Shown: positions 24,160 to 32,392 of the stretch, one piece after another
Position numbering within the stretch: position 1 is the stretch's first letter
Layout: each line of letters opens with the position of its first letter
Origin: CBFGTV01 sp965652145
GTDB taxonomy: Bacteria; Bacillota; Clostridia; Peptostreptococcales; Natronincolaceae
Direction: 5' to 3'
Length of the DNA: 41,943 bases
NCBI GenBank assembly: GCA_965652145.1
Contig: CBFGTV010000029.1
Coordinates: forward strand, 1-41,943
Translations under genes and position numbers: made by a program
Notes under the pieces: generated by a model
Seen by the model: only the letters and a program-made list of their open reading frames with translations
Told to the model about the DNA's origin: nothing
Database searches by the model: none

Positions 24160-25843
24160 TATTAATCATTTCTTCTGCATGTTTAAGGGTGATGTCGGTG
24201 AGTTCGCCTCCTAGAAGCCGGCCCACCTCTTTTATTTGCTCTTGTTTGTTAAGATTTATGACTGTTGTTTTGGTGCTTTGTAAATCGGCATGCTTTTCAA
24301 TTAAAAAGTGGCAATCGGCCAGAGACGCAATCTGGGGCAGGTGGGTAATACAAATAATCTGATGATTTTTTGACAGCTCATACATATTCTGGCCCACCAC
24401 CTGGGCAGTTTTTCCGCTAATACCTGTGTCAATTTCGTCAAAAATCAAAGTTGGAATATGATCGACATCTGCCAAGATACGCTTTAAGGCCAGCATAATT
24501 CTGGACATTTCTCCACCTGATGCAATTTTTGCCAGGGGCTTCAATGGCTCGCCTAGATTGGTAGAGATCAAAAATTCAACCTGATCAAAACCCTTGGGGC
24601 CCAGCTGATATCGCTGTTGATGATCTAACATGGGTTGAATATTGACTTGAAAGGTTGTTTTTCCCATATTTAATGTCTCTAGGATTTCTGTTAAGGATTT
24701 TTCCAGGGAATGGGCAATTTCCTTTCTTAACGAGCTTAAGGACTCAGCATTTTTTGTCATCTTCCTTCGTTGATCCTCTATTTCCTCCTTAATTCGTTGG
24801 ATTTCCTTTCCACTGTTTTCTAGTAAAAATAGCTCGTTGGAAATTTTATTTTGGTATTCAATAATTTCATCAATAGATTTGCCATACTTTCTTTTAAGTG
24901 AATTAATTAAATCGAGGCGCAATTCAATTGCTTCCAATTCGCCAGGATCAAATATGGTTTCTTCTTTATAGTCTCGTATTTCCCTTGTTATATCCTCGAG
25001 CCTGTATTGAATTTCTTCTATCACCTCATGAAAATACCGCAGCTTTTCGTCGTATTCCACAACCTGCTGTAACTGGCTTTGTATATGGGACAGGTTATCC
25101 AGAATCGGTTTATGGTGATTTCCTTCACGAAGTAAATGGTAACTGTCATAAATGGCCTTGTAAATCCGTTCGCTATTGGCCAGCTTGTTTTTTTGTATAT
25201 TCAGCGACTCTTCTTCACCGGCCTTTAGATCCGCAGTCTGAATTTCCTCTATTTGAAAACGCAACAGATCAATTTTTCTTTCCCGTTCCATTTCATCATG
25301 ACAGATAGCCTTCAGGCTCCTTTGAAGGGCCGAAAGCTGTTGATATTGTTCACTTAATTGAGATAACAGCTTAATAACTGATTTACCGCCGTAGGCATCC
25401 AATAGATCAATGTGGGCCTGGCTATCCAGTAAGGATTGATGCTGATGCTGACCATGAATATCAATTAACCCTCGGGAAATAGATTTCAACTGAGCCTGGG
25501 TGACAATGGTTCCATTAATTCTGCAGACACTTCTCCCACTTTGGTAGATCTCACGGGTAATAACGATGATTCCCTCGAAATCGGGGTCTATGCCATATGC
25601 CTCAAGCTGTGCATCAATTCCCTTATCTTGAGGTGGTTTAAATACTGCTTGAATGATGCATTTATTGGTTCCTGTTCTGACAAAGGCACGATCTGCCCTT
25701 TCACCAATGGCCATATTCAAGGCGTCGATTAATATTGATTTGCCTGCTCCGGTTTCACCTGTCAGAATATTGAGGCCTTGTTCAAACTGTAGATGAAGGT
25801 GATCTATCAGGGCGAAATTCTTTACCTCTAGCTCCAATAGCAT
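24134..25843 (-). CDS. recN: DNA repair protein RecN
   Basis: An SMC-like ATPase that gathers DNA at double-strand breaks for RecA-dependent repair. The 569 residues are normal length. Walker A is LTGETGAGKSILIDAL near residue 28, the long middle (about 160-370) is coiled coil with many Glu, Lys and Gln, the ABC signature is ASGGEMSRIMLALK near residue 440, and Walker B is TLIFDEIDTGISG near residue 466. The ATG has GAGGAGG six bases upstream. It starts 12 bases after argR, giving the classic argR-recN pair. Confidence 0.97.
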   Translation of the reverse strand: MLLELEVKNFALIDHLHLQFEQGLNILTGETGAGKSILIDALNMAIGERADRAFVRTGTNKCIIQAVFKPPQDKGIDAQLEAYGIDPDFEGIIVITREIYQSGRSVCRINGTIVTQAQLKSISRGLIDIHGQHQHQSLLDSQAHIDLLDAYGGKSVIKLLSQLSEQYQQLSALQRSLKAICHDEMERERKIDLLRFQIEEIQTADLKAGEEESLNIQKNKLANSERIYKAIYDSYHLLREGNHHKPILDNLSHIQSQLQQVVEYDEKLRYFHEVIEEIQYRLEDITREIRDYKEETIFDPGELEAIELRLDLINSLKRKYGKSIDEIIEYQNKISNELFLLENSGKEIQRIKEEIEDQRRKMTKNAESLSSLRKEIAHSLEKSLTEILETLNMGKTTFQVNIQPMLDHQQRYQLGPKGFDQVEFLISTNLGEPLKPLAKIASGGEMSRIMLALKRILADVDHIPTLIFDEIDTGISGKTAQVVGQNMYELSKNHQIICITHLPQIASLADCHFLIEKHADLQSTKTTVINLNKQEQIKEVGRLLGGELTDITLKHAEEMINKKNSKRKN

Positions 25844-25855
25844 AAAGGGCCTCCT

Positions 25856-26305
25856 CTATTTCATCAGTTTTTTAAACTTTTCAATGGTTTCTTCCATTTT
25901 ATTGATATCCTTTATTAATACAAAAATAGTATCATCTCCTGCTACAGACCCGATGATGCCCTCCAAGCCTGCGGCGTCGATGGCTGAAGCAGCAGCCTGG
26001 GCTGCGGCAGGAATGGTTTTTAAGACAATGATATTACTTGAATAATCTATTGATAAAATCGAATCTTTGAATAGTCTGATTAATCGATCAGACAATACTG
26101 AGTCCTGACTTTTCAAAGTGGCATATTTGTATTTACCGTTTTTAGCCAGTACTTTAATTAATCTTAATTCCTTAATATCTCTGGAAACGGTTGCCTGGGT
26201 AACATTTAAACCTAGCTTTCTTAATTCCTCTGAGAGTTCCTCCTGGGTCTCGATCTCCTTATTCTCAATAATTTCCAGTATTTTTGCATGCCGGGTATAT
26301 TTCAT
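25856..26305 (-). CDS. argR: Arginine repressor ArgR/AhrC
   Basis: A hexameric arginine-binding regulator that represses arginine synthesis and activates its breakdown. The 149 residues show an N-terminal winged helix (RHAKILEIIENKEIETQEEL, then LNVTQATVSRDIKELRLIKV) and the C-terminal oligomerisation/arginine domain with GLEGIIGSVAGDDTIFVLIK. The frame extends to 26353, but ATG 26305 follows AAGGAGG by six bases and gives the usual length. It is coupled to recN. The spacer upstream holds a 9-bp perfect inverted repeat but no clear ARG box. Confidence 0.95.
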   Translation of the reverse strand: MKYTRHAKILEIIENKEIETQEELSEELRKLGLNVTQATVSRDIKELRLIKVLAKNGKYKYATLKSQDSVLSDRLIRLFKDSILSIDYSSNIIVLKTIPAAAQAAASAIDAAGLEGIIGSVAGDDTIFVLIKDINKMEETIEKFKKLMK

Positions 26306-26390
26306 GAAAATCCTCCTTAAAATTTCGATCTGATATAAATTCTTATTTCCCAATCCCCTAAAAAAGAAATATTCAAATCATTGTATTTTT

Positions 26391-26413
26391 ATTATTCTTC
26401 AAAAAAGAATAAT
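26391..26413. repeat. Perfect inverted repeat upstream of argR
   Basis: ATTATTCTT, five-base loop, AAGAATAAT, about 86 bases before the argR ATG. It is AT-rich like an ArgR operator but does not fit the TGAAT-n4-ATTCA pattern, so I name it only as a repeat. Confidence 0.6.
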
Positions 26414-26469
26414 TTCCTTCTCAAATTTAAGTATTCCTAATAATTTTTATCGTATAAAACAATTTTAGG

Positions 26470-26507
26470 GCAAAGTCGTCCTTTGAAGATTTAAGTGATG
26501 ATTTTGT
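26470..26507. repeat. Imperfect hairpin related to one at 41826-41864
   Basis: CAAAGTCGTCCTTTGAA begins a hairpin whose other arm is GATGATTTTG. The first 17 bases differ from the right-edge copy at only two positions. It lies in the 330-base spacer between tlyA and argR, which otherwise holds the tlyA terminator and AT-rich sequence. Confidence 0.5.
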
Positions 26508-26576
26508 TGAAAAAACCATTGATGAAAAGCTTCTTTCATTTTTTATTTTTAAAAGCGGAAGCTTCCTATAGATTAT

Positions 26577-26603
26577 AAAAAGGATCAGGCAATGGCCGAT
26601 CCT
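26577..26603 (-). terminator. Terminator of the dxs-tlyA run
   Basis: On the minus strand AGGATCGG and CTGATCCT form an eight-pair stem (one G-T pair) followed by TTTTTAT. It lies about 33 bases after the tlyA stop codon and separates it from argR. Confidence 0.85.
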
Positions 26604-26635
26604 AATGAATTAATATAATAAATTTATTTTTCAAT

Positions 26636-27463
26636 CTACCTGGTGGTTTTCTTGTCATCAAGGCTTTCATGGGAGGCCTGAATCACCATCAGAATCTGCT
26701 GTTCATGAAAATCGCCGTCTTTTTGGCTTTGATGGCCCAAATGTAATAAATATTCAATATTTCCCTCGGGGCCCTTTATGGGGGAAAAGGAGCAACCCAA
26801 TATTTTAAAACCTAGAGATCTGCTGAACTGGATTATTTCAGTAACAACCTCCTGATGAACACCGATATCCCTTACTACCCCTTTTTTTCCCACCTTATCT
26901 CTGCCGGCTTCAAATTGAGGCTTGATAAGGGCAACGATTTCTGCTCCTGGTTTTAACAGGCGCTGTGCTGCCGGCAAGACAATTTTCAGGGATATAAAGG
27001 AGACGTCTATGGAGGCGAAGCTTGCTGCTTCTGGAATTTGATCCGGGGTGACATACCGTATATTGGTTCTTTCCATATTGATAACCCTAGGGTCTTGCCG
27101 AAGCTTCCAATCCAGCTGTCCATAGCCCACATCGATGGCATAGACCCTACAGGCACCGGCTTTAAGCATACAGTCCGTAAAGCCTCCGGTAGAGGCCCCA
27201 ATATCAATACAGATTTTATCTTTTAATTCAAGTTTAAATTCTTTGATGGCTTTTTCAAGCTTTAGTCCGCCTCGGCTAACAAAGGGAATGGCATTTTCTT
27301 TAATGTATATATCTGCTTCGGGGTCTACATTGGTGCCGGGCTTATCAAATTTTTGATTATTAATAAAAACCAGACCTGCCATAATGGTTCTTTTAGCCTT
27401 TTCCCTGCTGTCGAAATGTCCTCTTTGAACCAATAATTGATCTAATCTAACTTTTTGTGCCAT
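26636..27463 (-). CDS. tlyA: TlyA family S4/FtsJ-like rRNA methyltransferase (YqxC)
   Basis: A 275-residue protein with an N-terminal S4 RNA-binding domain (VRLDQLLVQRGHFDSREKAK) and an FtsJ-like SAM-dependent methyltransferase domain with DIGASTGGFTDCMLKAGA near residue 86, and the later VALIKPQFEAGR near residue 180, with its catalytic Lys. In mycobacteria TlyA makes 2'-O-methylcytidines in 16S and 23S rRNA; some relatives are annotated haemolysin. AGGAG lies just before the ATG. It is 13 bases after dxs. The dxs-tlyA-argR-recN order is widespread in Firmicutes. Confidence 0.92.
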   Translation of the reverse strand: MAQKVRLDQLLVQRGHFDSREKAKRTIMAGLVFINNQKFDKPGTNVDPEADIYIKENAIPFVSRGGLKLEKAIKEFKLELKDKICIDIGASTGGFTDCMLKAGACRVYAIDVGYGQLDWKLRQDPRVINMERTNIRYVTPDQIPEAASFASIDVSFISLKIVLPAAQRLLKPGAEIVALIKPQFEAGRDKVGKKGVVRDIGVHQEVVTEIIQFSRSLGFKILGCSFSPIKGPEGNIEYLLHLGHQSQKDGDFHEQQILMVIQASHESLDDKKTTR

Positions 27464-27476
27464 TTTTATCTCCTAC

Positions 27477-29378
27477 CTAGCGAAAAATCACTTTTTTATT
27501 TCCAACTTCCCTAACAAAGTCATGGAGTATTTCTGAGACAACCTTTTCACTGTTCAAACCATAAAGTTCATGGAGCTGATCAATATTACCGTGCTCTACA
27601 AAATGATCAGGCAGTGCTAGGATTTTTACATTTTTACCTATTTTATTGTCATTTAACAGGTTCAGGACAAGGCTGCCAAAGCCCCCTAGCTTAATGTGAT
27701 CCTCTAAAGTATAGATCTTTTTACATTTTCTAGCATGATGTAAAATGAGGTACTCATCCAGGGGTTTAATGAATCGAGGGTTAATTAAGGTAGCATGAAT
27801 CCCCTTTTCTCTAAGGCCCTTACAGGCTTGTAATCCTACTTCTGTCATATGGCCCAGTGCAATAATCAGAACATCCTTACCTTCTTCAAAGAGGACTTCT
27901 CCCTGTCCTGTTTTAATTTCTATTGTTTCACCAGGATTCTGATCCTGGGCAATCCCCCGGGGATAACGAATTGCCATGGGCCCCTTCACCGATAGGGCAT
28001 ATTGAATCATGGCCCTCAGTTCTCCTCCATCCTTTGGTGACAAAAAGGTAAGGTTTGGAATACAGGATAGAAAGGAAATGTCAAAGGTACCGTGATGGGT
28101 TTCACCATCATTGCCCACCAAGCCAGCCCGATCTACCAGTAATGTAACCGGCAGATTCTGTAGACAGACATCATGAACCACCTGGTCAAATCCCCGCTGC
28201 AAAAAAGTAGAGTAAATGGGAACAAAGGGCCTGTAGCCGGCTGCTGCAATTCCAGCTGCGAAGGTGACTGCATGCTGCTCTGCAATCCCAACATCAAAAA
28301 AACGTTCAGGAAAACGTTGAGAAAATTCTGATAATCCCGTTCCTGCCGGCATGGCTGCTGTGATGGCCACAACTCGATGATCCTCCCTGGCACACCCAAT
28401 CAGGGTACTTCCTGCAATTTCCGAATAGGAGGTCTTATGGGTGGTTTTAAGGGGCTTTCCTGAATCCACCTTAAAGGGGCTTACTCCATGGAATTCCTGA
28501 GGCGCTTCTTCCGCCAGGCTATAGCCCTTACCCTTTTTGGTTAGTACGTGTAATAAAACAGGTCCGGTGATGTTTTTACATTGAATTAATGCCTTACAAA
28601 GGGCACCATAATTATGTCCATCTACTGGACCAATGTAGGTAAATCCCAATTCTTCAAATAATACTCCGGGTACAATAAAATATTTAATACTGTCCTTGGC
28701 CCTTTCAACGGTTTTGACAACGCTTTTTCCGATGGCAGGAATGTTGCCGATTAGAGCCTCGACGTCACCCTTAACCTTTGAATACAACGGAGTTGTTCTA
28801 ATCTTACTCAGATAATTCGATAAACCACCCACATTTTCAGATATTGACATTTCATTGTCATTTAATATAACCAACAAATTCTTTTTGTTTTGACCAGCAT
28901 GATTTAGGGCTTCAAAGGCCATTCCCCCTGTCAAGGCACCATCGCCGATGATGGCAACAATGTGGTGCTTTTCCTTTTTTAAATCTCTGACCGTTGCCAA
29001 GCCCAGGGCAGCAGAGATAGAAGTACTGCTATGGCCCGTATCAAAATGATCATGCTGACTTTCCTTTCTTTTTGGAAAACCGCTTAAGCCCTTATACTGT
29101 CGTAAGGAATGAAATTCCTCTCGTCTGCCTGTAATTATTTTATGTACGTAGCTTTGATGACCAACATCCCAAATCAGCTTATCCTTCAGACTGTCAAAGA
29201 CAGTATGCAAGGCCAGGGTCAATTCTACAACCCCCAGGTTAGAGGCCAGATGTCCACCGGTTTTTGAAACGGAATGAATTAAAAACCTTCGGATCTCATG
29301 GGCTAAAATTTCAATTTCCTTTTCCTTTAAAAGCTTTAAATCCTTGGGAGAGTTAATTTTATCTAAATATCTGTACAT
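27477..29378 (-). CDS. dxs: 1-Deoxy-D-xylulose-5-phosphate synthase
   Basis: It condenses pyruvate and glyceraldehyde-3-phosphate in a thiamine-diphosphate reaction, the first step of the MEP isoprenoid pathway. The 633 residues show the cofactor motif IGDGALTGGMAFEALNHAG near residue 143, the catalytic His in SNLGVVELTLALH, the transketolase pyrimidine domain with VDRAGLVGNDGETHHGTFD near residue 418, and the C-terminal domain. AAGGATG precedes the ATG. It follows oapA after 17 bases. With ispA further upstream, the locus couples early and late isoprenoid steps around OLE RNA. Confidence 0.97.
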   Translation of the reverse strand: MYRYLDKINSPKDLKLLKEKEIEILAHEIRRFLIHSVSKTGGHLASNLGVVELTLALHTVFDSLKDKLIWDVGHQSYVHKIITGRREEFHSLRQYKGLSGFPKRKESQHDHFDTGHSSTSISAALGLATVRDLKKEKHHIVAIIGDGALTGGMAFEALNHAGQNKKNLLVILNDNEMSISENVGGLSNYLSKIRTTPLYSKVKGDVEALIGNIPAIGKSVVKTVERAKDSIKYFIVPGVLFEELGFTYIGPVDGHNYGALCKALIQCKNITGPVLLHVLTKKGKGYSLAEEAPQEFHGVSPFKVDSGKPLKTTHKTSYSEIAGSTLIGCAREDHRVVAITAAMPAGTGLSEFSQRFPERFFDVGIAEQHAVTFAAGIAAAGYRPFVPIYSTFLQRGFDQVVHDVCLQNLPVTLLVDRAGLVGNDGETHHGTFDISFLSCIPNLTFLSPKDGGELRAMIQYALSVKGPMAIRYPRGIAQDQNPGETIEIKTGQGEVLFEEGKDVLIIALGHMTEVGLQACKGLREKGIHATLINPRFIKPLDEYLILHHARKCKKIYTLEDHIKLGGFGSLVLNLLNDNKIGKNVKILALPDHFVEHGNIDQLHELYGLNSEKVVSEILHDFVREVGNKKVIFR

Positions 29379-29395
29379 TCAACCCATCCTTCTTT

Positions 29396-30019
29396 TTATT
29401 TTTTACCATTTGACTCGGGAATCACATTCAGTCCAAATTTTTGATTAATAAAATCTAACACCTTTGCGGTATGAAATACAAGCTTTTGAGATTGATCAAG
29501 GGCAATGCCCTTTCCTATGGCTTTCCCACCTACCGTTAAGGAGGCCACAAAGCCTGTTAAAATAACTGTAAGCAATGCACGGTTAATGGGCAGGACGTTG
29601 CTGTTTAATTGAAGAATAATGCTGGCACCGGCAACACCACTGACAATACCGCAAATGTCGCCAATTACGTCATTACAAAAGTTTGATACGATACCAGCAT
29701 TTTTTATGAGCTTCAGGGCACATTTGGCACCATCCACCTTATCTGCCGCCATGGCATGAAAAGGTTTTTCCTGGGCGGCGGCCACTGCAATTCCAATCAT
29801 ATCACTCAATACCCCGATCAGCACAATCAGAAGCAGAATAGTAAAGGCAATAAAAATTCCGGTATTTGTCAAAATAAGCTCTGATAAAATGCTAATGACA
29901 ATTGTTAAGAAAAACGTCCATATTGAGATGACAATTACCCATTTTAAATTATATTTTTTCCAGGGATTATTCTTATCATTATTCCCCTTTTTATTGTTTT
30001 TACCACTGTCATCGGCCAA
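29396..30019 (-). CDS. oapA: OLE-associated membrane protein OapA
   Basis: A 207-residue membrane protein with a charged, Asn/Lys-rich cytoplasmic N-terminus (about 1-26) and four hydrophobic segments (about 27-50, 54-80, 115-136 and 146-166). A DxxxD element, DVIGD, lies at residues 117-121, as expected for OapA, and Gly-rich stretches follow. OapA in Bacillus halodurans binds OLE RNA and holds it at the membrane. The call rests mainly on position: directly downstream of the structured 700-bp RNA region and 17 bases before dxs. TTG 30040 overlaps the ribosome site. TTG 30019 is six bases after GGAGGGG and was chosen. Apart from OLE loci the family has no other known role. Confidence 0.88.
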   Translation of the reverse strand: MADDSGKNNKKGNNDKNNPWKKYNLKWVIVISIWTFFLTIVISILSELILTNTGIFIAFTILLLIVLIGVLSDMIGIAVAAAQEKPFHAMAADKVDGAKCALKLIKNAGIVSNFCNDVIGDICGIVSGVAGASIILQLNSNVLPINRALLTVILTGFVASLTVGGKAIGKGIALDQSQKLVFHTAKVLDFINQKFGLNVIPESNGKK

Positions 30020-30094
30020 AAAAACCCCTCCAGAAAGCAAATAATAAAAATAATTATTAATTTATTTTATCATAATAAATAAAATTTCATAAGG

Positions 30095-30127
30095 AAAAAT
30101 ATAAAGCTGATAGCCTATACTATCAGC
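30095..30127 (-). terminator. Terminator-like hairpin between OLE RNA and oapA
   Basis: On the minus strand GCTGATAG, a six-base loop and CTATCAGC form a perfect eight-pair stem, followed by TTTATATTTTT. It lies about 75 bases before the oapA start. It could end the RNA transcript, or allow partial read-through to oapA-dxs. Confidence 0.8.
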
Positions 30128-30770
30128 CATATTAATATAGTGGCAATACATTAAGTAAATTTTACGGCTTAGGTCCAGTTGGATTTCCCAGCTTAATACT
30201 GTCTGTCGCCATAACAGCGGTTTCCCTTTAAACTAAGCTCTGCCTTGTCACCAAGGGCAGGACTGGATTACCACTTAGTCCGCACTGTAATCCCTAATGT
30301 ATCTCTTACGAACAGTCTAGGAGTTTTCCTCAACAACCCTTCCAATTCTTAGCCTCTTTTGCAGCATAGGTTTCAAATAGCAATGAATCTCTCCAATGGG
30401 CCCTATTGTTGAGAAACTGATCCACTTATCTACCTATCCCACTCAAGGCAGGCTACGCTTTCCCTTGCGACTAAATCGCAAGAAGATAGGTTTCCCCAAT
30501 TTAACCAAGGTTAAATTAGTCTCCACGGAGTAAGGGTCATCGCCCGCATGCCATTGCAGATCGCCCCCACTCCTTACTCCCAGCATCGACCCCCGACTGG
30601 GCGTCGGCAGCCGAAACTAGGAACTTCATCGATGTGCCCTTCAACGGATTTTTAGCCCCGCCTTCCAAATTAGTCAGGTTGACTAGAATACTGTACCACT
30701 ATAAGGTAAAGGTAATTTACGAATTGTGATTTGAGTTTAAGTTTAGATTTTTAAAGCATTACCTTTATTA
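30128..30770 (-). ncRNA. ole: OLE RNA (ornate, large, extremophilic RNA)
   Basis: A gene-free segment of about 640 bases, clearly richer in G and C than the other spacers, with no coding frame and many stem-forming repeats. Examples on the plus strand: CTTGCGA/TCGCAAG (30464-30482), AATTTAACC/GGTTAAATT (30498-30517), GGAGTAAGG/CCTTACTCC (30527-30580) and CTGCCTTG/CAAGGGCAG (30240-30260). Size and location fit OLE RNA, known to lie between isoprenoid genes and oapA in extremophilic Firmicutes, where it forms a membrane-bound ribonucleoprotein important under cold, alcohol and metal stress. Here the order is xseA-xseB-ispA-PAP2-RNA-oapA-dxs-tlyA-argR-recN. I identify it by context and structure, not by alignment; ends are predicted from the promoter and hairpin. 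Confidence 0.88.
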
Positions 30771-30776
30771 CATCAA

Positions 30777-30805
30777 ATTATAACATATGATAATTTGATA
30801 ATCAA
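30777..30805 (-). promoter_or_regulatory. Strong promoter of OLE RNA
   Basis: On the minus strand TTGATT (30805-30800), a 17-base spacer and TATAAT (30782-30777) with an extended TGt. The -35 overlaps the TGA stop codon of the PAP2-like gene. The start would be near 30770. OLE RNA can therefore be made independently of the xseA-ispA operon. Confidence 0.75.
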
Positions 30806-31251
30806 ACCATCAGGTATGCCACTAGAATGCCTAATATTGCCCCTGCCAACACCTCAATGGGTGTATGGCCCACTAGCTCCTTTAATCTTTTCTCTGTGAG
30901 CTTTTTCTCCTTTTTTTTGTGAATATCTTCTATCATTTGATTGATAATGATGGCCTGTTTTCCCACAGCCATTCTCACCCCAGCAGCGTCATACATGACG
31001 ATCAATGAGCTGACAATAGCAATGGCGAACAGGCTGGAATCCCAACCGTGAATGAGACCAATTGAAGTTGAAAGCCCCATCACAAAGGATGAATGGGAGC
31101 TGGGCATTCCTCCTGAGCCTACAAAGCGCCCCATATCGAAGCGCTTGTCGACAATGTAGCTATGTAAAACCTTAAGGGCTTGGGCAATAAACCAGGATAA
31201 GGCCGAAATCCAAAGCACTTTATTATTGCCAATAGCTGTGAAAAAACCCAA
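30802..31251 (-). CDS. Divergent PAP2-family membrane protein (YuiD-like)
   Basis: A 149-residue membrane protein with about three or four hydrophobic segments. It carries GGMPSSHSSFVMGL near residue 47, which keeps the PSSH part of the acid phosphatase motif, and MYDAAGVRMAVGKQA near residue 86, with Arg. A C-terminal GHTPIEVLAGAILG segment resembles the last PAP2 motif (SHx...). Such proteins may act on lipid phosphates, which fits a place next to ispA, but no substrate is established. The start is TTG 31251, five bases after AGGAGGGG. Its stop codon is shared with the OLE promoter. Function is uncertain. Confidence 0.8.
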   Translation of the reverse strand: MGFFTAIGNNKVLWISALSWFIAQALKVLHSYIVDKRFDMGRFVGSGGMPSSHSSFVMGLSTSIGLIHGWDSSLFAIAIVSSLIVMYDAAGVRMAVGKQAIIINQMIEDIHKKKEKKLTEKRLKELVGHTPIEVLAGAILGILVAYLMV

Positions 31252-31272
31252 GGTAACCCCTCCTTCTTAGTA

Positions 31273-32160
31273 TTAATTTTCTCGATCAACAAGGTATTGG
31301 CATAGATTGACTAAAAACTCTGATGAATGCTGGTATTGTTCTAGTAGCTCTAATATTTCCGCTGTAAGGGTCTTTACCTTTTCTCTGGAAGCCTCAATTC
31401 CAAAGAGAGACGGATAGGTGGATTTTTGATTTTCAATGTCGCTTCCTGTTTTTTTACCCAGCTTTTTCTCATCCCCTACAATGTCAAGTATGTCATCTTG
31501 TATTTGAAAGGCTAAGCCAAGCTTTTTACCTATGAGAGCCATATTTTCAATATCCTTAGGTTCTGCCCTGGCAATCAGGGCACCAATCTTTAACGGTGCG
31601 GCAATGAGGGCGGCGGTTTTATGATTATGGATGTATTCCAGGGTCTTAGCATCAATTCCATGGCCTTCGCTGGCCAGGTCTACCATTTGCCCTCCGATCA
31701 TACCATTAATTCCTGCTGCCTGGGCAATTTCGTATATGCTCTGAACAAAGGGCCTGGGGTGATCCTGAAGCAAAGCATCCCGAAGCATGGTTTCAAAGGC
31801 ATGATTTAAAAGTCCATCCCCTGCCAGTATGGCCAGGCCTTCACCAAATACCTTGTGGTTGGTTGGTTTTCCCCTTCGGTAATCATCGTTATCCATGGCA
31901 GGCAAATCATCGTGGATTAGGGAGTAGGTGTGAATCATCTCTATTCCGCAGGCGTAGGGCAGTACCAGATGCAAATCCTTGGCAAAAAGATGATAGGAAG
32001 CCAGCGCAAGGACTGGCCTAAGTCTCTTACCACCTGCCATAAGACTATATTCCATCGCTTCTATCAGCGGTTGATTTTGATCTGAAGGACTTTGGAAAAC
32101 CTCCTTTAAATATTGTTCCACCATTTGAATATATTCCTGCATCTGTTTTTTCCATGTCAT
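31273..32160 (-). CDS. ispA: Farnesyl/geranyl diphosphate synthase (polyprenyl synthetase)
   Basis: It adds isopentenyl diphosphate to allylic diphosphates, making geranyl and farnesyl diphosphate for quinones and undecaprenyl carriers. The 295 residues have GGKRLRPVLALASYHLF near residue 47, the first Asp-rich motif DDLPAMDNDDYRRGKPT near residue 86 and the second DDILDIVGDEKKLGK near residue 227. The frame extends to 32217, but ATG 32160 is nine bases after GGGAGG and gives the usual length. It starts four bases after xseB. The xseA-xseB-ispA order is common in bacteria. Confidence 0.95.
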   Translation of the reverse strand: MTWKKQMQEYIQMVEQYLKEVFQSPSDQNQPLIEAMEYSLMAGGKRLRPVLALASYHLFAKDLHLVLPYACGIEMIHTYSLIHDDLPAMDNDDYRRGKPTNHKVFGEGLAILAGDGLLNHAFETMLRDALLQDHPRPFVQSIYEIAQAAGINGMIGGQMVDLASEGHGIDAKTLEYIHNHKTAALIAAPLKIGALIARAEPKDIENMALIGKKLGLAFQIQDDILDIVGDEKKLGKKTGSDIENQKSTYPSLFGIEASREKVKTLTAEILELLEQYQHSSEFLVNLCQYLVDREN

Positions 32161-32164
32161 TCGG

Positions 32165-32392
32165 CTAGTCCTCCCTTTCTTCAAAGGGCAATGGTTTAAT
32201 AGCCCCGTTTTCATCAATAATCATTGATATTTTTTCTTCTGCTTCATTTAATTTAAGATGGCAATACTGGTACAGCTCGACTCCCTCTTGAAACAGCTTT
32301 AAAGAAGCCTCCAGCTCTAGTTCACTGCTTTCCAGCTGGTGGGTAATCTCTTCAAGGCGTTTTATTGCTTCCTCAAATTTTCTTTTTCTCAA
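32165..32392 (-). CDS. xseB: Exodeoxyribonuclease VII small subunit
   Basis: A 75-residue helical subunit that binds XseA to form exonuclease VII, which degrades single-stranded DNA from both ends. FEEAIKRLEEITHQLESSEL followed by LEASLKLFQEGVELYQ is the conserved helical hairpin. The start is TTG 32392, nine bases after GGAGG, and overlaps the end of xseA by 20 bases. Too short for other motifs, but the pairing is decisive. Confidence 0.95.
   Translation of the reverse strand: MRKRKFEEAIKRLEEITHQLESSELELEASLKLFQEGVELYQYCHLKLNEAEEKISMIIDENGAIKPLPFEERED

Noticed and set aside
24928..25308. Plus-strand open frame of 126 codons
   Set aside because: It is antisense to the coiled-coil part of recN, with no ribosome site or family signature.
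26306..26635. Missing nadK between tlyA and argR
   Set aside because: Many clostridia have nadK here, but Bacillus subtilis does not, so absence is normal variation. No nadK remnant was seen in the spacer.
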